Positions 23,490 through 33,004 are shown, counted from the first letter of the stretch. The stretch is 43,246 bases of DNA from Arthrobacter sp. Soil736 (GCF_001428005.1 NZ_LMSB01000029.1:1-43246); one strand, 5' to 3'. The notes: generated from the sequence alone by a model not told the origin. Numbers and translations are program-made.

Positions 23490-24128
23490 ATGACTGATGT
23501 GCCGGTATGGGTTCCGATTACCGCGTTGGGCGTTGCGATGTGTTCGGCGGTCATCGCGATCTTCGCCCTTGTTGAGACAAGGAGGAATAATAGGGCAAGT
23601 GGTGCATTGGTGAGGTTTGCACATCCAGCCTTAGTGCTCCGCAACTACCAAGCTGGCCTGGACTTCGATTTGATCAACTCAGGGCGGACGGATACGACGC
23701 TAATTAGAGTTGATGTCATTCATCCCAGGTTCAAAGGTCTACAACACGTTGAAGAGCTAAGTGTTAGCTCGCCGCGCAATAGCCGAAAATGGTACTTGGA
23801 TGGGAAGCCCATCCGCCATTCTCACACTACTTCCCTGCAGGTAGATCTGTCTGTTCTATCCAGATGGCTTCTGGAGTACAACAGCCGACCCGGAAATATC
23901 TTCATTTGTTGGTTTAGGCGATTGTTGTTGAGCGCCAGCATAAAATTGGTAATCACGCTCGGCAACGGCAAGAAGGTGAAGGAAAGAATACCGATTCAAC
24001 GAGTCAATCGGATTGCTGAAGAGGTCCGACGCGCACAGGAGGCGGATCGAGAAAAATATGTCGAGAGTGCGCGGGAGCAACTTCACGAGACTCTCAAGAA
24101 CCTCCAAATTGAGGACGCTGGTCTCTAA
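23490..24128 (+). CDS. Single-pass membrane protein, unknown
   Basis: The 212-aa protein has an N-terminal helix, VWVPITALGVAMCSAVIAIFALVE, followed by a basic stop-transfer (TRRNNR). A soluble beta-rich domain (GALVRFAHPALVLRNYQAGLDFDLINSGRTDTTLIRVDVIHPRF...) follows, then a charged coiled-coil end (RIAEEVRRAQEADREKYVESAREQLHETLKNLQ). The ATG at 23490 has GGGGG five bases upstream. Base composition is AT-richer than in the catabolic genes, so it is probably acquired. No family recognised. Confidence 0.72.
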   Translation: MTDVPVWVPITALGVAMCSAVIAIFALVETRRNNRASGALVRFAHPALVLRNYQAGLDFDLINSGRTDTTLIRVDVIHPRFKGLQHVEELSVSSPRNSRKWYLDGKPIRHSHTTSLQVDLSVLSRWLLEYNSRPGNIFICWFRRLLLSASIKLVITLGNGKKVKERIPIQRVNRIAEEVRRAQEADREKYVESAREQLHETLKNLQIEDAGL

Positions 24129-24255
24129 CTTGTGGTGCGTCAAGTCCTTTTTGCTATTACTGCCTGGCTCATAATCAGCGTAATTAATAAGACGACATGC
24201 ATGAGCTCCACTTGCCAGATCGCCAGCCTATGCGAAGGTTAGTGGCCCTTCGCAT

Positions 24256-25566
24256 TTAGGCATGGTTTGTCTGTCTGATCCGGTAGGGGCGGTGGCCGCC
24301 GGCGGCGAGTAGGCATCTGATTCTGTAGTTGGTGAGGTTGGGGAAGCCGCGGGCGATTCTACGGGTGGTTTCGATGACGCCGTTGATCGCTTCGGTGGGG
24401 CCGTTGGAGGCGCCGTGGGTGTCGAAGTAGGCGAGGATCGCGCTCTTCCATTGTTTGAGTGTCCGGCCGAGCCGGGCGACTTCCGGGATGGGGCAGGCCG
24501 GGAACGATGCAATCACCTCGTTGACGAGTTCCCTGCCCCGTTCCGGCCTGGCGTGATAGATCGCCCGGAGCTTCTGGTAGCAGTGCCAGGCCAAGGTGAC
24601 TTCGTGGTCCGGGTCCCCGGCGGCGAGTTTCGCATCGAGGCGTGCGGCCTGTTTGTCGCTGAGGTGTTCGGCGCCGATCTGCAGGGTCCTGCGGATGCCG
24701 TAGAGCGGATTTCCCTTGCGGCCCCGGTGGCCCAGGGTGTCCTGCTGGACCCTGCGGCGGACTTCATCGACCATGGCTGAGCCGAGCTTCACGACGTGGA
24801 ACGCGTCCAGGACAGTGATGGCTTCGGGCAGTTCGTCGCGGATCGCGTTGGCGTAGCCGCGGAACGGATCCAGGGCCGCTGTCTTGATCCCGGCGGTGAA
24901 CCCGGCGCCGCGGTCTTTGAGCCAGTCGGCGTAGGCCTTCCCGGACCGCCCAGGAACCAAGTCCAACAACCGCGCATGCACCATCCCGTGGGCGTCACGG
25001 GTGTGGTCCACGATCCCGGTGACCATGCCGGATCCCGGCGGGCCCGTGTGTGACCAGACATGCTCGTCGACGCCGAGCGCGTTCACGCCGGCCAGCCGGT
25101 CCGTGATGCCGATGCGCCTGGTGGCCTCCGCCTTGATGGCGTCCCAGGCAGTGTGCCAGGAGACGCCGAGCTGGTGTGCCAGGGCTGAGACCGAGGTGTC
25201 GAAACGCTGCCGCGCGTCGGTCGCCCATGCCACTGCCCGGGCCGTGAGTTTCGCCCGCGGCCCTGCCAGCGGGTGTTCCTCGGTGAAGGTGTTCCCCGGA
25301 CAGCCTGGGTCCGGGCAGCGCCAGACGCGCTTGGCCCACAGCAGCCGCACCGGCCTGCCGAAACAGGGAATGTCATGAAGCCGGACCTGGCGGCGTCCGT
25401 GGCCGACCGCGATGACGCCGCAGTCCGGGCAGCCGCTGAGGGTTTCGCCAGTTTCGACTCGCAGAACCAGGCCGTTCGCGGTTGCCGTGACGGAGCTGAT
25501 GTGGATGCCCTCGACACCGAGCAGAGCATCCGCGCGCGTGCACCAGCGGCCACCGGAACAAGACAT
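24256..25566 (-). CDS. ISL3-family transposase
   Basis: The 436-aa protein has an N-terminal zinc-binding region (SGCPDCGVIA...RVWRCPDPGCPGNTFTE) and an HTH (DTSVSALAHQLGVSWHTAWDAIKAEA). The DDE catalytic core is ALGVDEHVWS (Asp), TVLDAFHVVK (Asp) and NGPTEAINGVIE (Glu). The length is normal and the frame intact, so it could be active. The start ATG at 25566 is preceded by a large hairpin rather than a good ribosome site. Confidence 0.94.
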   Translation of the reverse strand: MSCSGGRWCTRADALLGVEGIHISSVTATANGLVLRVETGETLSGCPDCGVIAVGHGRRQVRLHDIPCFGRPVRLLWAKRVWRCPDPGCPGNTFTEEHPLAGPRAKLTARAVAWATDARQRFDTSVSALAHQLGVSWHTAWDAIKAEATRRIGITDRLAGVNALGVDEHVWSHTGPPGSGMVTGIVDHTRDAHGMVHARLLDLVPGRSGKAYADWLKDRGAGFTAGIKTAALDPFRGYANAIRDELPEAITVLDAFHVVKLGSAMVDEVRRRVQQDTLGHRGRKGNPLYGIRRTLQIGAEHLSDKQAARLDAKLAAGDPDHEVTLAWHCYQKLRAIYHARPERGRELVNEVIASFPACPIPEVARLGRTLKQWKSAILAYFDTHGASNGPTEAINGVIETTRRIARGFPNLTNYRIRCLLAAGGHRPYRIRQTNHA

Positions 25567-25577
25567 AGAGTTTTCGC

Positions 25578-25636
25578 GTCAGGGTCTCTTTTGGAATTGG
25601 TTTGCTTGGTCGCTACCAATTCAAAGAGGCCCTGAC
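25578..25636 (-). promoter_or_regulatory. Large hairpin in front of the ISL3 transposase start
   Basis: GTCAGGG-CTCTTT-GGAATTGGT (from 25578) pairs imperfectly with ACCAATTC-AAGAGG-CCCTGAC (to 25636), with a 13-nt loop. The stem is about 22 bp and ends 12 bases before the ATG. Such stems in IS leaders can silence transcripts entering from outside. Confidence 0.6.
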
Positions 25637-25829
25637 CTCTTTCCCCCCGCACCACGCCGCACCGCACCGGACTACGCCGCGCGGCGGTAGTCTCAGCCAG
25701 CCCTAACCATGCTCATCTGCGAAGGGCCTGTTTAACACGGGCGGCGGACCGACAATCACGGTGCCGCCTTCTTCGACGGTGCGTTCCCCTAGCTCGCCAC
25801 AGTGTGGAGACGGCATGTTCGGGAGATCC

Positions 25830-26512
25830 GGCCTTGACCTGCAGACGTTTGCTCCATTCCTCGGCTGCGGAGCGTTCTGCCCGGCATTGATCAAGCCGGC
25901 CTTCGCGAAATGGTTGCGCAGTGTCAGGGTAATATTGCGATTCACCGTAAGGTCTATGACCAGTCCCTGCTTGCGCCGGCCTTCCGGAAGGAACCCCATG
26001 CCGGCGTTGATCGCTGCCTGGGGATCCCGCCTTTGAGGGGCCTGTGGTCGAACGAAATCTCACCGGAATCGTAGGGGTCGATGCCAAAGATCGCGCGGGC
26101 AACCTCAGTACGGCCGGCCCCGACGAGACCGGCACGTGCCACGATCTCCCCGGGCCCGCTCCTCGAAGCTGATATCCCGGAAAACTCCGTCCCTGCTACG
26201 GCCCCGAACACTCAGAACCGGCTGGCCGATTTCCGCCGGCGCCTTGGGAAACAGTTCAGCGATATCGCGCCCAACCTTTTCACCTACGATCTGCTCAACC
26301 GTCACGTCCGCGGTGACGTGGGTGGATACGTAGGTTCTGTCGCGCATGACGGTGATTGATCCGGTCACAGAGGGCGAACACTTTCCTCGAAACGGTGGGA
26401 AATGAAGAGAATGCCCGTACCTTGATTGCGCAGCCCTCGCGCCACCGCGAACAGCTGGTCTACTTCCACTCCGCTGAGGGCGGCGGTCGCCTCATCCATG
26501 ACGGCGGGGATG
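25830..26512 (-). pseudogene. Sugar ABC importer ATPase, C-terminal half, frameshifted
   Basis: In order on the minus strand: [20 protein letters not shown] (Walker B), [13 protein letters not shown] (H-loop), INVMRD-TYVSTHVTADVTVEQIVG, then the second ATPase module GQPVLSVRG...[19 protein letters not shown] and [20 protein letters not shown]. At least three frame changes separate the blocks. It belongs to the double-ATPase RbsA/MglA type. The first Walker A is missing; a matching N-terminal half lies at 34833. The ISL3 element follows its ragged 3' side. Confidence 0.85.
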
Positions 26513-26514
26513 TT

Positions 26515-27492
26515 TTAGCGGGAGACGGGGTCGCTGGGGTCCAGCAGGTGCAGTTCTGCTCTGCGCGGCATGCCTTCCCAGTCACCGGGAACCAGGCAAG
26601 CGAAGGCGCCGACCTGGTTGGCTGTCAGGAGCCGCTGGTCGATGTCCGATTTGCGGAGCATCTCGGAGAGGTAGCCGCCGACGAAGGCATCTCCGGCCCC
26701 GACCGTGTCCACCACGCGCACGGGCACCGCTTCCCTGGCGTATTCGTTGCCGTCGATCAGTGCCAGACATCCCTGAGCACCGCGTTTGAGGATGACCTGG
26801 GTGGGTCCAAGGGCGGCGATGCGGCTAGCCAGTTCCCCAGGCCCGGGAGCGGGCCCGACAGCGATGGCGGCTTCGTCGTCGCCGGCGAAGACGATGTCTG
26901 CTTTGGCCATGATCTGCCGGAATTGACGCCCTGCTGCCTCTTGGGGCCAGAGGGCGGCACGGTAGTTAAGGTCGAAGGACACCAGTACCCCTGCGGCCCT
27001 GGCGCAGTCGATGGCTTGCTGTGTCGCCAGGGCCGCCGAGCTCGAAAGTGCAGGGGTGATCCCGGTGACGTGGAGCAGACGTGCGCGCGCTATGAGGTCG
27101 GCGGGGATGTCGTCTGGGTGCAGACGGGACCCGGCGCTGCCCGAGCGGTAGTACCAGACCTTTACAGCGTCGGCGGTGCGGCGTTCTTTGATCATCAACC
27201 CCGTAGGGGCAGCATCGTCGCGAATGGGGGCAACGGTGATCCCTTCTGCCCTGAGTTCGCGTACGACCAGGTCTCCTAGGCTGTCGTTGCCGACGCGTCC
27301 GAGCCAGGTGACGGAGGTGCCCAAGCGCTGCAGAGCCACAGCCACATTGCTCTCTGCTCCTCCGATTCCCAGGCTCAAGCCGGGGACGTGGGCCAGCGGG
27401 CCCGGCGTGTCAGCTTTGAACAAGGCCATGGTCTCCCCGAAGGTGACGACGTCGGTGGCCTGACTCTGTCCGGGTTCGATTTGGGCGCTCAT
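26515..27492 (-). CDS. kdgK: 2-dehydro-3-deoxygluconate (KDG) kinase, PfkB family
   Basis: The 325-aa ribokinase-fold enzyme has VTFGETMALF (16-25), GGAESNVAVALQRLG (44-58), and a DTVGAGDAFVGG anion-hole/catalytic motif (262-273) with the base Asp268. It phosphorylates KDG to KDPG using ATP. The ATG at 27492 follows AAGGGATC. It is last in the uronate operon, 140 bp after eda. Its stop is directly abutted by the dead ABC ATPase half. Sugar specificity is inferred from the neighbours kduD, kduI and eda; other 2-keto-sugar kinases share the fold. Confidence 0.9.
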   Translation of the reverse strand: MSAQIEPGQSQATDVVTFGETMALFKADTPGPLAHVPGLSLGIGGAESNVAVALQRLGTSVTWLGRVGNDSLGDLVVRELRAEGITVAPIRDDAAPTGLMIKERRTADAVKVWYYRSGSAGSRLHPDDIPADLIARARLLHVTGITPALSSSAALATQQAIDCARAAGVLVSFDLNYRAALWPQEAAGRQFRQIMAKADIVFAGDDEAAIAVGPAPGPGELASRIAALGPTQVILKRGAQGCLALIDGNEYAREAVPVRVVDTVGAGDAFVGGYLSEMLRKSDIDQRLLTANQVGAFACLVPGDWEGMPRRAELHLLDPSDPVSR

Positions 27493-27632
27493 GCTGATCC
27501 CTTTATTGCCGTGGCTTCTGTCGACAGGGCACTGACTCGTCTGACTAACATGGTGGCTCCTCAGGTCGGGAAGGGTCCCCGGATGGGATTGTGATGCGTA
27601 GGGCTGGGCCGTCCGGGGCCGGACCGCGCGCG

Positions 27633-28271
27633 TCAGGCGAGTGCGCCCTGTCTTGCCAAGGCCACGCCCTCCGCGGCGATTCTGGTGATCTGTGCAAAGT
27701 CACCGGCTCGGACCAGGTCCTTGGACACCATCCAGGAACCGCCCACCGCCGCCACCGCGGGAATTGCGAGGTACTCGTGGAGGTTCTTCGGACCGACGCC
27801 GCCGGTGGGGACGAAGCGAACACCGGCGAACGGCTCGGTGAGCGCCGCGATCGCGGCAGCGCCGCCGGAAGTGCCCGCCGGGAAGAACTTAACTGTGGTC
27901 AGGCCCAGCTCCAGTGCCGCCTGGATCTCGGTGGCGGTCACGGCCCCGGGCAGCACGAGCACGCCGTGCTCCTGGCACCGCTCCACTACCGCCCGGCTCA
28001 GGCCGGGCGAAACGATATAGGACGCGCCGGCGTCGACCGCTTGGTCGACCTGCTGGCTGGTTAGCACCGTACCCGCTCCCACGAGCATGTCCCCGCGGTC
28101 AGCCATGACACGGATCGCGTCGGCTGCCGCCGCGGTTCGGAACGTCACCTCCGCGACGGGAAGGTTCCCAGCCACAAGGGCGGCAGCCAGGGGCTGGGCG
28201 TCGGCCGCGTCGTCGAGCACGACGACGGGGACGAGGCGCGATGCACAGAGGGTGGAAAGGGTGTCGCTCAT
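27633..28271 (-). CDS. eda: KDPG aldolase
   Basis: The 212-aa class I aldolase has Glu41 in AEVTFR, the phosphate-binding GAGTVL (65-70) and the Schiff-base lysine Lys128 in TTVKFFPAG. It splits KDPG into pyruvate and glyceraldehyde-3-phosphate. ATG at 28271 has AAGGAG six bases before it; the frame is open 41 codons further upstream without a site. It is fifth in the operon between kduI and kdgK. Confidence 0.94.
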   Translation of the reverse strand: MSDTLSTLCASRLVPVVVLDDAADAQPLAAALVAGNLPVAEVTFRTAAAADAIRVMADRGDMLVGAGTVLTSQQVDQAVDAGASYIVSPGLSRAVVERCQEHGVLVLPGAVTATEIQAALELGLTTVKFFPAGTSGGAAAIAALTEPFAGVRFVPTGGVGPKNLHEYLAIPAVAAVGGSWMVSKDLVRAGDFAQITRIAAEGVALARQGALA

Positions 28272-28412
28272 CGGGATCTCCTTCGGATGGGTTGCAGGTA
28301 CGTAGTCGTCACTCGCCCGTGTTGAGGCCACGGAGGCCGTCCCTTGAAGCGGCGGATGAGCGGGCCCACTCATGAGGGGCGCGGACCGCGGCATCGGTAG
28401 GCTCGCCTGAAC

Positions 28413-29252
28413 TCAGCTCAGAGAGGTGACGGGAGCGGCGTCCATGTCGTCAAAGGACTGGTTCTCCCCCGCCATGGCCCAGACGAAGGAGTAGGCGGCG
28501 GTGCCGACGCCGGAGTGCACCGACCAGGACGGTGAGATGACCGCCTGCCGGTCGGCGATCACGAGGTGGCGCGTCTCGGTCGGCTGGCCCATAAGGTGGA
28601 TCACCCGGGTGTCGTCCGGCACGTCGAAGTACAGGTAGCATTCGGTGCGCCGGTCGTGAGTGTGCGCTGGCATCGTGTTCCACATCGATCCTGGGTGAAG
28701 CTCGGTCACGCCCATGACGATCTGGCAGGACCGAACCCCTTTCTCGTGAATGTATTGATTCAGGGTCCGCCGGTTGCTGGTGAGCTGATCGCCCAGCTCG
28801 CGCACCGTGCCCTGCCCCTTGAGCACCAGCTGGGTTTCGTAGGTGGTGTGCGCCGGGGCGCTAAACAGGTAGAACTGTGCCCCCCCGGTTTCCTCGCCCG
28901 CGGGGGCGTCGGAGAAGACGATGTTCCGGGTGCCGCGGCCGATGTACAGGCACGCCCCGTTGGGGAGAGTGTACGTCTCGCCGTCCGCGGTGATCGTGCC
29001 GGTGCCGCCGACGTTGATGATTCCAACCTCGCGGTTGGTCAGGAAGTACTCCGCTCGAAGTTCGTCGAACGTCGGCAGTGGAAGCTGCTTGCCCGCGGGG
29101 ACTGCGCCGCCGAGAACGATCCGGTCGTGGTGCGTGTAGACGACATTCACCTCGCCGGGGACAAACAGATCCTCGACCAAGAACCGCTCTCGCAGCTCAT
29201 TGGTGTCGAAGGTCGGGAGCTGGTCCGGGCTGGTTGCGTAGCGCTGTTCCAT
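28413..29252 (-). CDS. kduI: 5-dehydro-4-deoxy-D-glucuronate isomerase
   Basis: The 279-aa cupin-type isomerase has zinc ligands His197, His199, Glu204 (MPAHTHDRRTECYLYF) and His246 (WSVHSGVG), as in KduI. It opens the unsaturated-uronate product to 3-deoxy-D-glycero-2,5-hexodiulosonate. The ATG at 29252 has CTGGAG eight bases upstream. It lies 46 bp after kduD in the operon. Confidence 0.95.
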   Translation of the reverse strand: MEQRYATSPDQLPTFDTNELRERFLVEDLFVPGEVNVVYTHHDRIVLGGAVPAGKQLPLPTFDELRAEYFLTNREVGIINVGGTGTITADGETYTLPNGACLYIGRGTRNIVFSDAPAGEETGGAQFYLFSAPAHTTYETQLVLKGQGTVRELGDQLTSNRRTLNQYIHEKGVRSCQIVMGVTELHPGSMWNTMPAHTHDRRTECYLYFDVPDDTRVIHLMGQPTETRHLVIADRQAVISPSWSVHSGVGTAAYSFVWAMAGENQSFDDMDAAPVTSLS

Positions 29253-29298
29253 AGTGATTTCTCCAGTTATAAAGGGGTTGATGTCTCTGCAGCGGCGG

Positions 29299-30063
29299 TC
29301 AGCGTACGAGCCAGCCGCCGTCGACCGGGATGATCGCGCCGTTCAAATAGTCGGACGCGGGCGAGGCCAGGAAGACGAACGCGCCGTGCAGATCGGCCGC
29401 AGTGCCCCATCGCCCGGCCGGGATCCGGTCCAGGATCGACTTCTCGCGCGCCTCGTCTGAACGGATCGGCGCCGTGTTGTCGGTGGCCATGTACCCCGGA
29501 GCGATCGCATTGACGTTTACTCCACGGGCGGCCAGCTCATTCGCAAACGACTTCGTGAGCCCCGCCACCGCGTGTTTGCTCGCCGCGTACCCAGGCACCA
29601 GGATTCCACCCTGGAAAGACAGCATCGAAGCGATGTTGATGATCTTCCCTCCGCCTTGGGCCACGTATCGCTTGGCTGCGGCCTGCGACAGGTGGAACAC
29701 GGCGTCCAGATTGATCGCCAGCACGTCATCCCAGTCCGAAGAAGGGTGCTCCAGCAGCGGTGCCCGCCGGATGATCCCAGCATTGTTCACCAATATGTCG
29801 ATCCGCCCGAGCGCCTCCACCACGGACTGGACAGACTCGTCCAGCTCCTGTGGGGTCGCCGCGCCCAGGTCCTGCTCGATCACGTGGACCCGGCGGCCGA
29901 CAGCCTGGATCTTCTCGGCTGTTTCCTGGGCCCGGGCCCGGTTCAGCAGTGCGACGTCGGCTCCCGCCTCCGCCAGCGCCACCGCAGCGCCCTGCCCCAG
30001 GCCACGAGATGAACCCGTCACCAGGGCAACCTTCCCGTCCAGTCGGAACGAGTCGAGAACCAT
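29299..30063 (-). CDS. kduD: 2-deoxy-D-gluconate 3-dehydrogenase / DKII reductase (SDR)
   Basis: The 254-aa classical SDR has cofactor loop GSSRGLG (17-23), NNAG (93-96), active-site Ser146 region (INIASMLS) and Tyr159-x3-Lys163 (YAASK). The C-terminal NGAIIPVDGGWLVR is as in KduD. It reduces 2,5-diketo-3-deoxygluconate to KDG with NADH. ATG at 30063 overlaps the TGA of a short upstream frame, and GGAGG lies within that frame. Confidence 0.93.
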   Translation of the reverse strand: MVLDSFRLDGKVALVTGSSRGLGQGAAVALAEAGADVALLNRARAQETAEKIQAVGRRVHVIEQDLGAATPQELDESVQSVVEALGRIDILVNNAGIIRRAPLLEHPSSDWDDVLAINLDAVFHLSQAAAKRYVAQGGGKIINIASMLSFQGGILVPGYAASKHAVAGLTKSFANELAARGVNVNAIAPGYMATDNTAPIRSDEAREKSILDRIPAGRWGTAADLHGAFVFLASPASDYLNGAIIPVDGGWLVR

Positions 30064-30241
30064 CAGTTTTCCTCCATCGATAAGAACGTTGTCTTGACTT
30101 TCGCGGGCACGGTGACCCGGACGGTCCCCGTGTGCCAGCGCACATGCGCGGCGAGCGCCTCGTCGTCAGCCACGAGCCGCGCGGGTCTCGCACCCCACGT
30201 AACCGCACCCAGGTCCAGGCAGTCTGCCGCCCAGCAGGGAC
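30063..30241 (-). pseudogene. C-terminal stub of a lost operon gene
   Basis: Between the GH105 and kduD genes one frame stays open as LGAVTWGARPARLVADDEAL, then AAHVRWHTGTVRVTVPAKVK and TTFLSMEEN-stop, overlapping the kduD start by one base. It is open into the GH105 gene only in a shadow frame. I take it as the tail of a larger protein (a polysaccharide lyase or hydrolase is possible) deleted from the operon. The family was not identified. Confidence 0.4.
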
Positions 30242-31402
30242 TCAGTAGTAGGTTCGCAGATACTCTGCGAGGCACAGGATCGCCATGGCCTGCCCGTATG
30301 GCATCGGCGTGCGCGGGATGTCGCGATAGAAGTCCAGGTCCGAGCCCATCCCGGTGCCGAACGAGACTTGCTGCAGCTCGCCGTCGTCCGAGATGTTCGC
30401 GATGACAGCCCGGATTGCCTTCTCGGCCACCGCAGCGTACTTGGGGTCGAGGTATCCCTTGCGCACCGCCTTGAGGATTCCATAGGCGAACCCCGCCGTC
30501 GCTGAAGCTTCGAGGTATGAGGAGGGGTCGTTGAGAAGCGTGTGCCACAGTCCCGAGGTGTCCTGCATGTCAGCTAGGGCCGCGACCTGGGCGTCCAGGA
30601 CCTCAATCAGGAACCGGCGCACCGGGTCGGACTTGGGCAGGTCCACGAGCTCTAGGAAGTCGGGGATCACCATTGTCAACCACGAGTTCCCGCGCGCCCA
30701 GCGGGCCTTGGCAAAGTTGTGGTTGCCGTCGAATGACCAGCCGTGAAACCACAGCCCCGTCTCACGGTCCATGAGGTACGCCACGTGGGTGAGGAACTGG
30801 AATGTTGCCTCGCTGACGTAGTGCTGTCGGTCGAGCAGCAGACCGATCTTGGTCAGCGGCAGGACAGTCATCATGAGGGTGTCGTCCCACAGCTGGTGGT
30901 GGTTCTCCTCGGCCAACGTGATGTGCTGCATGCCGCCATGAGGTGTGCGCGGCATCGCGCGCATAGCCCACTCGCCCCAAGAGTCGAGCCACGGCAGGAG
31001 TGTGCGATCGCCCGTCTCCTCGTAGCGGCAGGCAAGCGTCAGGAACGGCGCCATTGTGTTGACGTTCTTCGTGGTGCCCTCGGCTAGCCGCGCAGTGAAC
31101 CAGGAGTCGATGATGTCGCGCATCGTCGACTCACCGGTCTGGTCGTAGTACTGCCACATCCCGTACAGACCGACGCCGTGAGTCCACTCCCAGCCCGCCC
31201 AGCCTTTAGTGTCGATTACTCGCCCGTCGTCGAGCCGAAGGAGAAATTGACCTGTCTCGTCCGTGATGTTGACTAGGTTGTCCGTTAATTGGCGGATCAT
31301 TCCTTGGAGCTCCATGCGCGAGATGAACCGCTCCGGCGCCCGCAGTAGCGGGCTGTGCTTGACTGGCCACACTGCCTGTGACCGTTTCGTCGTTTCAGTC
31401 AT
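30242..31402 (-). CDS. GH105 unsaturated rhamnogalacturonyl hydrolase (YteR/YesR type)
   Basis: The 386-aa alpha6/alpha6-barrel protein has HHQLWDDTLMMTVLPL, carrying the catalytic Asp of GH105 (Asp173/174). GLWFHGWSFDGNHNFAKARWARGNSW matches the YteR substrate site. It hydrates the 4,5-double bond of an unsaturated galacturonyl residue and so releases L-rhamnose and 5-dehydro-4-deoxy-glucuronate. There is no signal peptide, so it acts inside the cell. ATG at 31402 has GGAG eight bases upstream. It follows the MFS carrier in the operon. Confidence 0.93.
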   Translation of the reverse strand: MTETTKRSQAVWPVKHSPLLRAPERFISRMELQGMIRQLTDNLVNITDETGQFLLRLDDGRVIDTKGWAGWEWTHGVGLYGMWQYYDQTGESTMRDIIDSWFTARLAEGTTKNVNTMAPFLTLACRYEETGDRTLLPWLDSWGEWAMRAMPRTPHGGMQHITLAEENHHQLWDDTLMMTVLPLTKIGLLLDRQHYVSEATFQFLTHVAYLMDRETGLWFHGWSFDGNHNFAKARWARGNSWLTMVIPDFLELVDLPKSDPVRRFLIEVLDAQVAALADMQDTSGLWHTLLNDPSSYLEASATAGFAYGILKAVRKGYLDPKYAAVAEKAIRAVIANISDDGELQQVSFGTGMGSDLDFYRDIPRTPMPYGQAMAILCLAEYLRTYY

Positions 31403-31618
31403 CACTGTTCTCCGATTGTTCTGCCGTCGTCACCGTACGTCGCCGAAGGCGGATGAGGTCCAGAGCGGATCGACGTTGAACTATTGGGCGACGCTGGCTG
31501 TCTTCAATGCCCGCTCGGCGCCCCGGCCGCTTCGTGGTTTGTTCCGTCATGCGATGAGTCATCGAGGGACGCTTGACCCGGCGCGAGCTGCGACTTGCTC
31601 CCTCGATCATGGCCGAGC

Positions 31619-33004
31619 TCACGCGTGCTCGCTCGTGAGTGGTTGCGAACCGGCCTTAGGAGCTTCGAGGTCCTCGAGCGACTTGCCCTTAGTGTCGGAG
31701 GACAGCAGGGTAGCCAGCGCCGCGGCGAGGCAAATGCCCAACGTGATCAGCCCGATGACGACCGGGACGTTTGTCGACCCCGGGGGAGCGACCGCCGTGA
31801 AGATGCTCGGGAAGAACGACGCGATCATGAGGCCGACGTTCTGTGACACCGCGAACCCGGTCACGCGGATCCGCATAGGGAACTGCTCCTGGAAGAACGT
31901 GGCGAAAGTCGCGTTCCACATCTGGAAGAAGATCCCTTGCACGATCACGACGCACACGAAGACCAGAACCAGGCTCCTCTGGTCGATTGCCCACAGGTAT
32001 CCACCCGCCAGCAGACCGCCGCCGATCCCGCCAGCCACCATGAGCGTCCGCCGGCCGATCCTGTCGGACAGCGCGCCGAACATCGGGATCGTCACTACTG
32101 CAGTCAAATTAGCCACGAGGGTCACCCAGAGGAACTCGCTGCTGGAATAGCCGATGCCGTAGCCCTTCTGCGTCGCGTAGGACACGCCAAAGATGAGGGT
32201 CGCCATGCCGATCACGTTGGTGAACGTCATGATGACACAACGGACCAAGACCCATGGGTGGGTGCGCAGGAGGTCGATGAGTGGGAACCGGCGCTTCGCC
32301 TTACCCGTTTCGGCCTGCGCCAGGTACGCCGGGGGCTCCTGCACTCGACGACGAATGATGTACCCGGCCAGGATCACGAAGGCGCTAAGCAGGAACGGGA
32401 TGCGCCAGCCCCAGGTCTCGAACTGGTCCTTGGGGAGAAGAGCGGCGAGCGGAAGCAGGACACCGGTGGCCAGAATTGAGCCGACCTGCGTGCCCTGAAG
32501 GCTGAAGCTCGCGAAGAAGCCGCGCCTGGCGTCGGGGGAGTGCTCAACGATCATCGCGCTAGCACCGCCGAGCTCGCCCGCGACCGCGAACCCCTGGATC
32601 AGGCGGAGGATCACCAGAAGGACGGGGGCAAGGATGCCGACCTGTCCGTACGTGGGCAAGAGCCCGACCGCGAAGGTCGCGAAGCCCATTAGCAGCATCG
32701 CGAAGATGAGCACGTGCTTGCGGCCGTGCCTGTCACCGTACGCGCCCAGGACGATAGCGCCGACCGGACGAGAGACGTAGCCCACCGCGTAGGTCGCGAG
32801 CGAGGCGATGATCGCGACGGTCGGGTTCTCCGACGGGAAGAAGATGGCAGGGAAGATGAGTGCCGCGGCCAGCGAGTACAACGCGAAGTCGTAGTACTCA
32901 AGTGCGCTTCCGATCCAGCCGCTCATCGCGGCTTTCTTCGGGTCCCTCCGTCCGATGCTGGCTTCGAGGTTGGGGCGGATATCCCCGGGGGGCGTGATGC
33001 TCAT
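31619..33004 (-). CDS. MFS transporter, metabolite:H+ symporter type
   Basis: The 461-aa protein has 12 predicted helices. Family motifs are GAYGDRHGRKHVL between helices 2 and 3 and GALSDRIGRRTLM between helices 8 and 9, as in MHS-type carriers. The C-terminal tail is short and cytosolic. As first gene of the uronate operon it is the likely importer of the unsaturated galacturonyl-rhamnose disaccharide, or of its monomers; MHS members usually carry small organic acids. ATG at 33004 follows AAGGAA. Confidence 0.88.
   Translation of the reverse strand: MSITPPGDIRPNLEASIGRRDPKKAAMSGWIGSALEYYDFALYSLAAALIFPAIFFPSENPTVAIIASLATYAVGYVSRPVGAIVLGAYGDRHGRKHVLIFAMLLMGFATFAVGLLPTYGQVGILAPVLLVILRLIQGFAVAGELGGASAMIVEHSPDARRGFFASFSLQGTQVGSILATGVLLPLAALLPKDQFETWGWRIPFLLSAFVILAGYIIRRRVQEPPAYLAQAETGKAKRRFPLIDLLRTHPWVLVRCVIMTFTNVIGMATLIFGVSYATQKGYGIGYSSSEFLWVTLVANLTAVVTIPMFGALSDRIGRRTLMVAGGIGGGLLAGGYLWAIDQRSLVLVFVCVVIVQGIFFQMWNATFATFFQEQFPMRIRVTGFAVSQNVGLMIASFFPSIFTAVAPPGSTNVPVVIGLITLGICLAAALATLLSSDTKGKSLEDLEAPKAGSQPLTSEHA

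Larger units (their letters stand above)
24244..25728 (-). mobile_element. ISL3-family insertion sequence
   Basis: Terminal inverted repeats begin GGCCCTTCGCA on both sides (left 24244, right reading back from 25728) and share CATGGTT further in. The transposase fills the element. I see no matching 8-bp target duplication, so the flanks may have been rearranged. The outer left flank carries an extra inverse TGCGAAGG. Confidence 0.8.

Noticed and set aside
24236..24243. 8-bp target duplication for the ISL3 element
   Set aside because: The flanks AGGTTAGT and TGTTTAAC do not match.
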